Program-made: the position numbers and the translations under genes
In this document: piece by piece, positions 6,452 to 11,311 of the stretch
How the letters are laid out: each line of letters opens with the position of its first letter
Position numbering within the stretch: position 1 is the stretch's first letter
Notes under the pieces: generated by a model
What the model saw: the letters and a program-made list of their open reading frames with translations, nothing else
Databases searched by the model: none
Told to the model about the DNA's origin: nothing
NCBI GenBank assembly: GCA_947374445.1
Contig: CANCBY010000067.1
Coordinates: forward strand, 1-11,311
Length of the DNA stretch: 11,311 nucleotides
Source: Pseudobdellovibrionaceae bacterium
Lineage (GTDB): Bacteria; Bdellovibrionota; Bdellovibrionia; Bdellovibrionales; Bdellovibrionaceae
Reading direction: 5' to 3'

Positions 6452-7519
6452 TCAAACAGATTGGCGGAACATCAATTGATCCTCTAGCCATTCGGTCAAT
6501 CCGAGAGGGGTTCTTGCCTGACCAAACTTAGCCGCCAGTGGTTTTTGATCTATTTTTGTTTCTGAAGTTTCATTGAGCTCTTCCGTACCAGGCATTTCCA
6601 ATGCGAATGAAATTTTTCCCGCATCTTCATTCAAAACATCTAACCAATCACATGAAGCTCTGTTTTCATTAAGAAAAGGAACTTGAACTTGGACAGTTTT
6701 GCCCATTTCTCTGAATTTTTTTGCAGCCTTTCTTGCTTGTATCTCACCTGTTTTTGAAATGTCCTTATCTGCCCAGATAACTATGTCCTCCACGTATTCT
6801 GGAATGACCTGGCTGCTTAAATTTAATGCCGAGCAAACCGCCCACGTAGGTTCACCTAAAACTTGATATATCGCCAAAGCTGTTTCAACACCCTCGGCCA
6901 AATGAAGTCTTTTCCCAGCATGGGCACCAAATTTCACCGCTGCTTTACTCAAAGTTCCGCCAATTTTTTTTGATTCTGCAACTGCAGCCTTTGCTCCCTC
7001 CTCAGTGAGATACACTTTGTTTGCGCCAACAACTATATTGTTTTCGTCAGTGAGCAAAGCCCAAAGGGCCGGAATCTGGATTGCCTTATCGTCTGGGTTG
7101 CTTCCTCGATCCTTGTAATATGTCGTGCTCAGATACTTTAGTGACGGGAAGGTTTCATAAATCTCTAGTCCACGGCTTTTTAGATACTTTTCTGCAGGAG
7201 TATTTTCAATGTCCGAAAGCCAAGGAAGACGAAACTCTTTTTTTTCTTTACGTAACTTATTTGGCTCTTCGTCGGTGTCTAATTTTTCAAAGCCTTCAGA
7301 ATGATCCCACATTTCTAATTCAATAAAGGCTTCCTTCATTTCGGCGTAGGTACAACCCGAGAAGCAATGCAAAAGAGGGTTTCGCTTTCCTGGCAAAAAC
7401 TTTATTGATAGCGATGGACGTTGATCGCCGTGTGCCGGGCAACAACCGATATATTGATCGTCTTCGGCTGAAGAAGTTGCGTCTAGATAGCTGATAATAT
7501 CATTACGAAAAGTTCCCAC
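6452..7519 (-). CDS. CHC2 zinc-finger/Toprim primase-like protein of a mobile element
   Basis: This 355-residue protein opens like DnaG/P4-type primases (GTFRNDIISYLDA). A CHC2-type zinc finger at 27-56 is formed by C27, H30, C52 and C56 (CPAHGDQRPSLSIK then HCFSGC). The Toprim domain lies at about 204-300: the catalytic glutamate is in LAEGVETA (E209), the acidic pair is ADKD (D251/D253), and CDWLDVL follows. There is no helicase domain, unlike phage P4 alpha, so it would need a partner helicase or act alone. I chose the GTG at 7519, one base after the upstream gene's stop and behind an AAGGAAGCGAGG stretch. A TTG at 7570 would add 17 residues overlapping that gene. Its likely role is priming DNA synthesis of the mobile island. 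Confidence 0.87.
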   Translation of the reverse strand: MGTFRNDIISYLDATSSAEDDQYIGCCPAHGDQRPSLSIKFLPGKRNPLLHCFSGCTYAEMKEAFIELEMWDHSEGFEKLDTDEEPNKLRKEKKEFRLPWLSDIENTPAEKYLKSRGLEIYETFPSLKYLSTTYYKDRGSNPDDKAIQIPALWALLTDENNIVVGANKVYLTEEGAKAAVAESKKIGGTLSKAAVKFGAHAGKRLHLAEGVETALAIYQVLGEPTWAVCSALNLSSQVIPEYVEDIVIWADKDISKTGEIQARKAAKKFREMGKTVQVQVPFLNENRASCDWLDVLNEDAGKISFALEMPGTEELNETSETKIDQKPLAAKFGQARTPLGLTEWLEDQLMFRQSV

Positions 7520-7520
7520 A

Positions 7521-7700
7521 CTAGCCTCGCTTCCTTTGCTCCAACCAGGCCTCAAGCTCGATTCGATCAAAACGAATAAGGTGATTCAATTTCACATAGG
7601 GTATTTGCCTTCGAGCAACTGGTTTGCGCAGCCATGAGAGTTTCAGATTTAGAAGCTTTGAAGCCTCTTCAATGGTGAGTAAGTTACTTTGGCTATTCAT
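7521..7700 (-). CDS. AlpA/excisionase-type helix-turn-helix protein
   Basis: This 59-residue MerR-like (HTH_17/excisionase-family) DNA-binding protein runs LLTIEEASKLLNL, then a recognition region (SWLRKPVARRQIPYVKLN), then the typical ending IRFDRIELEAWLEQR. Proteins of this type bend attachment-site DNA for excision or activate integrase and element genes, as AlpA does. The ATG at 7700 follows AAGGAG by six bases; the frame is open a little further up but without a better signal. The primase-like gene follows after one base, so the two are almost certainly one operon. The ribosome-binding site is buried in a perfect hairpin (7704-7727), which hints at control of translation. Class assignment is firm; excision as its function is inference. 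Confidence 0.87.
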   Translation of the reverse strand: MNSQSNLLTIEEASKLLNLKLSWLRKPVARRQIPYVKLNHLIRFDRIELEAWLEQRKRG

Positions 7701-7703
7701 ACT

Positions 7704-7727
7704 GGTCTCCTTTTGTAGATGGAGACC
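7704..7727 (-). promoter_or_regulatory. Hairpin that masks the Shine-Dalgarno sequence of the excisionase-type gene
   Basis: On the transcript, GGUCUCC, a ten-base loop and GGAGACC make a perfect 7-bp GC-rich stem ending three bases before AUG. The GGAG of the Shine-Dalgarno sequence is inside the stem. The same dyad in DNA could instead be an operator. Confidence 0.5.
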
Positions 7728-7777
7728 TATTGCCACAGAGGCTCTAATTTAAAAAGAACATCAAACCGACAAAAAAA

Positions 7778-8437
7778 TCAGAATTTTTGAAATGGTGTAG
7801 ATGCTAAGGGGCGCAAATACGTCGGAATACAGTCCTTGTACTTGTCGTTTGAGCGACTGACCCGCTTTTCCATTGCCTTGAGATTGTTCGACCCACCATA
7901 AAAAATACCGGATAAATCTACTAAAAGATCATTTTGAACCAAATTTTGCGCTTTGAAGACGTAATCCATAATTGCATAAGAAAAATCAGAGTGTTTTTTT
8001 CCCAAAGGACTCTCAAGGCTTTTCGACAGTGCGTTTTCTAAAATTGAAAATAACGGCGCTAAAAAATTAATTTTTACTAGGGGGAAGTAGTTGAACACAA
8101 GTCGAGACAGTATAAGAGAATTGTCTTTAAGTAGCTTCACAGCGGATAAGAGGTCGCCATAATCGACATAATTTTTTGAATTTTTAGAAGCTTCTTTTTC
8201 TAAAAGAAACATTCCGAAAATCCAATCAACAAATATGGGGTTAAACTTTGTCTTCCAGTCAGCCATAATCAAACTTTGCCCATCAGTCATATCGCGCTGA
8301 AGATGTCTGAATATTTGTAACTGTTCCGCCCATCTAGGGTCGCAATCTGCCGCCAAATATGCCGGTGACTCCGAACGAAACGGCGGAACCATTTGAATGG
8401 CTTTTAATATCTGTACTTCTATTTGCATATCTTCCAT
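7778..8437 (-). CDS. Island protein of unknown function, very AT-rich
   Basis: This is a 219-residue protein with no family I recognise. It starts MEDMQIEVQILKAIQM and looks mostly helical and soluble, with aromatic-rich helices in the middle (FVDWIFGMFLLEKE, LSRLVFNYFPLVKINFLAP). The end is basic and polar (EKRVSRSNDKYKDC). There is no signal peptide, zinc motif or nucleotide-binding loop. AAGGA six bases before the ATG supports the start. Base composition falls to about 23% G+C near 8161-8220, the lowest in the window, marking it as recently acquired accessory DNA. It lies 77 bp upstream of the excisionase-type start on the same strand and may be an element-encoded regulator, replication or defence gene. 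No function should be assigned. Confidence 0.72.
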   Translation of the reverse strand: MEDMQIEVQILKAIQMVPPFRSESPAYLAADCDPRWAEQLQIFRHLQRDMTDGQSLIMADWKTKFNPIFVDWIFGMFLLEKEASKNSKNYVDYGDLLSAVKLLKDNSLILSRLVFNYFPLVKINFLAPLFSILENALSKSLESPLGKKHSDFSYAIMDYVFKAQNLVQNDLLVDLSGIFYGGSNNLKAMEKRVSRSNDKYKDCIPTYLRPLASTPFQKF

Positions 8438-8476
8438 TGGTTTTCCTTATCGCCTATTAGGATCTGTGGGGTCAAT

Positions 8477-8592
8477 GTCAGTTGTGTCAGTGCCATTAAG
8501 AAAGGAAACCCAACTGCACAAGTATGTATAAAAAAAGCCTTCTCATTTATATGGATGGGATTTCCTTCTTTAATGTAACTGACACAACTGAC
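8477..8592. repeat. 116-bp inverted-repeat structure with GTCAGT iterons
   Basis: GTCAGTTGTGTCAGT (8477-8491) is repeated perfectly inverted at 8578-8592. The similarity continues inward: CATTAAGAAAGGAAACCCA on the left matches CATTAAAGAAGGAAATCCCA read on the other strand at 8556-8575. This gives arms of about 36 bp with a 43-bp AT-rich centre. Each outer arm is itself two GTCAGT units nine bases apart, and a related GTCAAT abuts the left end. No target duplication flanks it. It could be a replication or transfer origin, an operator, a folded RNA or a miniature inverted-repeat element. Confidence 0.7.
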
Positions 8593-8729
8593 GCCTTACG
8601 GGTCCTTCCCAGAGAATATTTAGAGCGCCCGGCAAGGCGCGCAGAGATCGTGTAGACAATGACTATTTTTATCGCCTGGTCATTTTTGACGGGGTGACGA
8701 ACAAAGGTAGAGACTCATGACCCGTCAGT
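8593..8729. other. Rest of the non-coding stretch, with small dyads
   Basis: Together with the inverted-repeat block this fills the 292-bp gap between the AT-rich orphan gene and the GNAT-Nudix gene. I see no gene. GCGCC-CGGCAA-GGCGC at about 8625-8641 could be a weak terminator for the minus-strand gene that ends at 8730. More GTCA motifs follow (TGGTCATTTTTGACGG, GTGACG, and GTCAGT at 8724-8729). Confidence 0.4.
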
Positions 8730-9710
8730 TTAGATACCCAGCGCTTGAATTAGAAGGTCGACCGAGTCGTCAAACCGGCCAGAGAGTTGTCCTTTAGCTG
8801 TCTTTAGGTCGATCCAAAAGTAGTGAAAGCTCATGCCCTCGTCGTCCCCATGACCTTGGACAATGTGGGTCCATTTATCTGGTTGCGAACCTTTTGCTTG
8901 AATATGATAAACATGACGGCGAAGGTACTTTTGTGCGTAATCTGCGAAGAATTGATACCGATCAATCTGTTCAGCCTTTTCCAAACCGACAAGACCAGCC
9001 TCCTCTTGTATTTCCCGAAATAGGGTGTCTAGAGGACTTTCACCAGGATCAACGGTGCCGCATGGTACTTGGGTCCCGGCATCAGCAAACTTCTCATCGT
9101 GATCAAAAACTAGAAGTTGAATCTTTGAATCATGCAATCTCGTAATATATGCCACAGCTTTATCAGCAACTTTGGACGGATCATACTTGGGTCCATCAAA
9201 ATCAAGCCAGTAGCGCCGAACAAATTCATTTTTCCCGGCATCAAAAATTCTGTTCTCCAGTGAACCGCCAAATTTCTCGATAATTTTCCACGAAGGAACA
9301 TTGCTATCGGAACAGGTTATTAGAAGCTTCTTAAGCCCAAGCTGCTTACAGTATTCAAGTCCTTGTTGAAACATCTGAGAGGCGAATCCGTTTTTTCTGT
9401 AGCGGGGACTAACGGAATAACCGACATGTCCACCACGTTCTGCAAGATGCGCGTTCAATTCGTGTCGAATGTTGAAACGACCAATTATCTCACCACTTAC
9501 AAATCCATAAAGCATTGTTGAAGGAACAAGATGACTCGGAAGTTTTAACTTGTCCTTTTGGTCTTTTAAAATCTGCAAATGATCTGCGTGAGACATTCCA
9601 GGCTTCCAAACAAATGAATACCAGACTAGATCTTCATATTTCCAATCCTCATACCCACGAAGAAAAGCAGCTTCGTCATTAAAATTTAATTCTCGCAAAT
9701 CCAAACCCAT
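8730..9710 (-). CDS. GNAT acetyltransferase-Nudix hydrolase fusion protein
   Basis: This is a 326-residue two-domain enzyme. Residues 1-170 form a GNAT N-acetyltransferase: GHVGYSVSPRYRKNGFA (94-110) holds the acetyl-CoA pyrophosphate loop R-x-x-G-x-A, then the C-terminal GNAT part ITCSDSNVPSWKIIEKFGG. Residues 184-326 form a Nudix hydrolase with a perfect Nudix box at 218-240 (G218-x5-E224-x7-R232-E233-x2-E236-E237-x-G239-L240), keeping all metal-binding glutamates. GNAT domains acetylate amines and Nudix enzymes cleave nucleoside-diphosphate-linked compounds; the substrates are unknown. The start at 9710 overlaps by one base the TAA of the upstream kinase-VOC gene, so translation is coupled. 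It sits in the AT-rich island, suggesting a stress, resistance or nucleotide-modifying cargo gene. Confidence 0.92.
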   Translation of the reverse strand: MGLDLRELNFNDEAAFLRGYEDWKYEDLVWYSFVWKPGMSHADHLQILKDQKDKLKLPSHLVPSTMLYGFVSGEIIGRFNIRHELNAHLAERGGHVGYSVSPRYRKNGFASQMFQQGLEYCKQLGLKKLLITCSDSNVPSWKIIEKFGGSLENRIFDAGKNEFVRRYWLDFDGPKYDPSKVADKAVAYITRLHDSKIQLLVFDHDEKFADAGTQVPCGTVDPGESPLDTLFREIQEEAGLVGLEKAEQIDRYQFFADYAQKYLRRHVYHIQAKGSQPDKWTHIVQGHGDDEGMSFHYFWIDLKTAKGQLSGRFDDSVDLLIQALGI

Positions 9711-10204
9711 TATGGCCCCCGAATGCCGATCAAGTTTCCGTATGGATCCTTCAATTTGCACATTCTTCTACCAAACTCCAATTTTCCCGGACCACGATAC
9801 AATGTCGCCCCAAGACCGGTTAAATGCTTTACTGCCTCATCAAAATTTTCGACTTCCCAATCAACCGCCAGTCCAAAAGCTCCAGCTCCAACTTTTTCGT
9901 CGGCCTTCACAACCTCGATTTGTACGCCATTAAATTCAAGACACTCAAAATCGAATTCTGGATACTGAATACGCTTGGCCTGGGGAAAGGCTTTTTGATA
10001 CCAGTTTAATCCTTCTTTCCAATCGGGCACATGAATCATTACGGCGGATAGTTGTTCGGTATGAAGGGTTTTAAGAGCAAATAACTTTTGATCACTTTTT
10101 CTTTCAATTTTAAAAACCGAGCCAAAACCGCCACTGCCGATGTTCTCTTTAACTAAATAGCTTTGAGTGCCATCACTAACCTCATCGCCAATGTGAAATG
10201 CCAT
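9710..10204 (-). CDS. Chimeric protein: protein-kinase N-lobe start fused to a VOC domain
   Basis: This is a 164-residue protein. Residues 3-47 look like the beginning of a Ser/Thr protein kinase: a glycine-rich ATP loop IGSGGFGSVFK (22-32) and the beta-3 lysine in FALKTL (K45). The kinase then stops: no HRD or DFG follows. Residues 52-162 form a vicinal-oxygen-chelate (glyoxalase/bleomycin-resistance) domain with the repeated beta-alpha-beta plan (VMIHVPDWKEGLNWYQKAFP, then FGLAVDWEVENFDEAVKHL and LKDPYGNLIGI). The ATG at 10204 follows AGGGAGAGG closely. The next gene overlaps by one base. The kinase piece cannot be an active kinase; it may be a leftover 5' end that supplied promoter and start codon to a VOC gene, or a binding module. 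Confidence 0.82.
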   Translation of the reverse strand: MAFHIGDEVSDGTQSYLVKENIGSGGFGSVFKIERKSDQKLFALKTLHTEQLSAVMIHVPDWKEGLNWYQKAFPQAKRIQYPEFDFECLEFNGVQIEVVKADEKVGAGAFGLAVDWEVENFDEAVKHLTGLGATLYRGPGKLEFGRRMCKLKDPYGNLIGIRGP

Positions 10205-10229
10205 ATCCTCTCCCTTTAAAAGGCCGCAG

Positions 10230-10254
10230 CGTAGTAGACTATTGCTCAACTACG
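10230..10254. promoter_or_regulatory. Dyad upstream of the kinase-VOC/GNAT-Nudix operon
   Basis: CGTAGT and ACTACG flank 13 bases, starting 26 bp upstream of the ATG at 10204. The position suits an operator. No convincing -35/-10 pair is visible in the 286-bp gap, which otherwise holds only a terminator-like hairpin near 10413. Confidence 0.25.
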
Positions 10255-10403
10255 GCACTCTACGACAAACCGATGCAAGAGCTGTTATTTTGCGTGATTT
10301 GGGGTGATTTAGCAAAGTTCGATCAACGCAACCTGCATCTCTGCAAGTTATTATTTTTATTCGGTTTCTTTTCTTTTTTCCGCTCTTGAACGAAACCAAG
10401 TTC

Positions 10404-10430
10404 AAAAATGGTGGAGTTTTCGCAAACTCC
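10404..10430 (-). terminator. Probable intrinsic terminator of the integrase/secreted-protein operon
   Basis: Read on the minus strand, GGAGTTT-GCGA-AAACTCC is a perfect 7-bp stem with a four-base loop, followed by ACCATTTTTG. It lies 60 bp beyond the stop of the secreted-protein gene and insulates it from the kinase-VOC operon. Confidence 0.55.
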
Positions 10431-10490
10431 GTAAATTCAGCTACTTAAAACTGCTATATACTTAGTGGAGACCTAAATCACCTGTTTGCG

Positions 10491-10799
10491 CTATTTGCAC
10501 AACTCAGCTTTCTCCCAGGTCACACTAACTATTCCGGCAGATACTGTTACCGTGCTCGGAGCAACGGTACATGCAGCTTTTGCCAGAGTTTTTAGAGCTT
10601 TAAATCCGTCTTCAGCCGAAAGCATTACAGGCTTGCCAGCAAGGTCTTGGCCCCTAAACATCATCTCGCCCTTACTATCTACAGAAGCCTCAAGTTTTGA
10701 AGCAAGAACTGGCTTAGGCCCAGTTAAGATTTGCTTTCCAGTTTGCGCAAATGTAGCAGTCGCAACAAATATTGTTATGATTGATAATAAGTATTTCAT
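10491..10799 (-). CDS. Small secreted protein with two cysteines, unknown function
   Basis: This is a 102-residue protein with a clear Sec signal peptide (MKYLLSIITIFVATATFAQ, probable cut after ATFA at residue 18). The mature part of about 84 residues has two cysteines (C77, C101) that could form one disulfide in the periplasm or outside the cell. There are no transmembrane segments or lipobox. The C-terminal half (CTVAPSTVTVSAGIVSVTW) looks beta-rich. I do not recognise the family. Its ATG overlaps the integrase stop by four bases (ATGA), with GGGGG six bases upstream, so it is co-translated with the recombinase. A probable terminator follows. An exported cargo protein hitched to the integrase transcript is the plainest reading. 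Confidence 0.8.
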   Translation of the reverse strand: MKYLLSIITIFVATATFAQTGKQILTGPKPVLASKLEASVDSKGEMMFRGQDLAGKPVMLSAEDGFKALKTLAKAACTVAPSTVTVSAGIVSVTWEKAELCK

Positions 10800-11311
10800 T
10801 TATTTCCCCCTTGAAATAATTCTACAACTCTCCCCATTACAGCGTCTTCGGGCAAGAATTTCAACTTATCAGTTGCCCCCTCAATCTCAATACCTGCTAA
10901 GCGAATATAATGCTGCATCGTCTTTAGGTCGGACCAGCCGCCTATTTTCATCACGACCGCAGGTGCAACTCCATCCTTAATCAACTGCGTGGCAAAGCAA
11001 GCGCGGGTCGTATGAAGATTGATTTCTGGAAGTCCAAGCCCCAGAGCAAACTGTCGAATAACCTTCGCCTGGGCCCCGCTGCGCCAATAGCCCAGCCTTG
11101 GTAAAACATGTTTACTTCCGTCGCTCTTGAGTTTGAGTTCCTTCATAAGCAATTCAAGCTCAGAGCTGATTGGAATTTCCCGCCAACAGCGACTTTTCGT
11201 GGGACCAATTGATCGAGTCTTTTTGTTATAAGACTTATTAATCATCACGCGCTTGCCATTGAAATCGACATCGGCCCATTCAAGCGCAAACATTTCACCA
11301 CTTCGGCAGCC
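10796..11311 (-). CDS. Tyrosine recombinase (integrase), C-terminal catalytic domain (5' end outside window)
   Basis: The frame is open to the right edge, so the N-terminal arm and core-binding domains are missing from the window. The visible 171 codons hold the catalytic set: the first arginine in GCRSGEMFALEWADVDF (the GCR codons are at 11303-11311), a candidate beta-hairpin lysine in PTKSR, H-x-x-R as LHTTRACFATQLI, tryptophan in the second His/Trp position (KIGGWSDLKT), and the nucleophile tyrosine in MQHYIRLAG (codon 10907-10909). This type of enzyme inserts and excises genomic islands by strand exchange at att sites. All key residues are intact, so the island could still be mobile. Its end overlaps the secreted-protein gene by four bases. 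Confidence 0.95.
   Translation of the reverse strand, partial: GCRSGEMFALEWADVDFNGKRVMINKSYNKKTRSIGPTKSRCWREIPISSELELLMKELKLKSDGSKHVLPRLGYWRSGAQAKVIRQFALGLGLPEINLHTTRACFATQLIKDGVAPAVVMKIGGWSDLKTMQHYIRLAGIEIEGATDKLKFLPEDAVMGRVVELFQGGNK

Noticed and set aside
6383..6480. GATCCGCC / GGCGGAAC as a terminator or attachment-site arm
   Set aside because: Only six bases pair well across about 60 bases, and one arm lies in the primase coding end; no partner att copy can be seen.
7520..7570. TTG start at 7570 for the primase-like gene
   Set aside because: It would overlap the excisionase-type gene by 50 bases; the GTG at 7519 gives the family's usual N-terminus.
10065..10204. A functional protein kinase
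   Set aside because: Only the glycine loop and beta-3 lysine are present; the catalytic HRD and DFG motifs are absent.
7720..10475. TGGAGACCTA shared near 7720 and 10466
   Set aside because: A 10-base match between two places is expected many times by chance in 11 kb, and the positions relative to genes differ.
1..11311. CRISPR array, tRNA, rRNA or insertion sequence
   Set aside because: No regularly spaced repeats, no cloverleaf I could support, no transposase reading frame.

Overview
The window looks like a chromosomal stretch of a Gram-negative bacterium of middling GC content. A Bdellovibrio-like relative is my guess from the overall gene style; nothing here proves it. The left part (1-6382) reads as ordinary chromosome with one small decayed module. 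The right part (about 6400 to the right edge) reads as an integrated mobile island: every gene there lies on the minus strand, the composition is clearly more AT-rich (sample lines near 23-37% G+C against about 63% inside the bicarbonate-transporter gene), and it carries an excisionase-type DNA-binding protein, a CHC2/Toprim primase-like protein and a tyrosine recombinase.

Layout, left to right. The 3' part of valS (valyl-tRNA synthetase) runs off the left edge. Convergent to it is a membrane-anchored protein of unknown function, preceded on the same strand by an isopenicillin-N-synthase-like 2-oxoglutarate/Fe(II) oxygenase. Next, on the plus strand, is a ribbon-helix-helix antitoxin-like gene behind a striking TGTATTA operator. 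It overlaps by four bases the first codons of a Doc/Fic-like toxin gene that then breaks down, leaving an orphan antitoxin. A NhaR-like LysR regulator (minus) then faces a two-gene plus-strand operon: a small four-CxxC zinc-ribbon protein (the C-terminal part of the DUF6671 family, as I recall that family) and an SbtA-type sodium-dependent bicarbonate transporter. A T-N11-A box lies between regulator and operon. No sbtB is visible.

The island then holds, from left to right: the primase-like gene, an AlpA/excisionase-type gene whose Shine-Dalgarno sequence sits inside a perfect hairpin, an AT-rich orphan gene, a non-coding stretch with a 116-bp inverted-repeat structure built from GTCAGT motifs, a GNAT-Nudix fusion, a chimera of a protein-kinase N-lobe start with a VOC (glyoxalase/bleomycin-resistance) domain, a small secreted protein, and the catalytic domain of an integrase that runs off the right edge. 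Two tight couplings stand out: the kinase-VOC and GNAT-Nudix genes overlap by one base, and integrase and secreted protein overlap by four.

The most unusual items are the kinase-VOC chimera with its coupled GNAT-Nudix partner, the inverted-repeat/iteron structure next to a replication-type gene, and the decayed RHH-Doc module.
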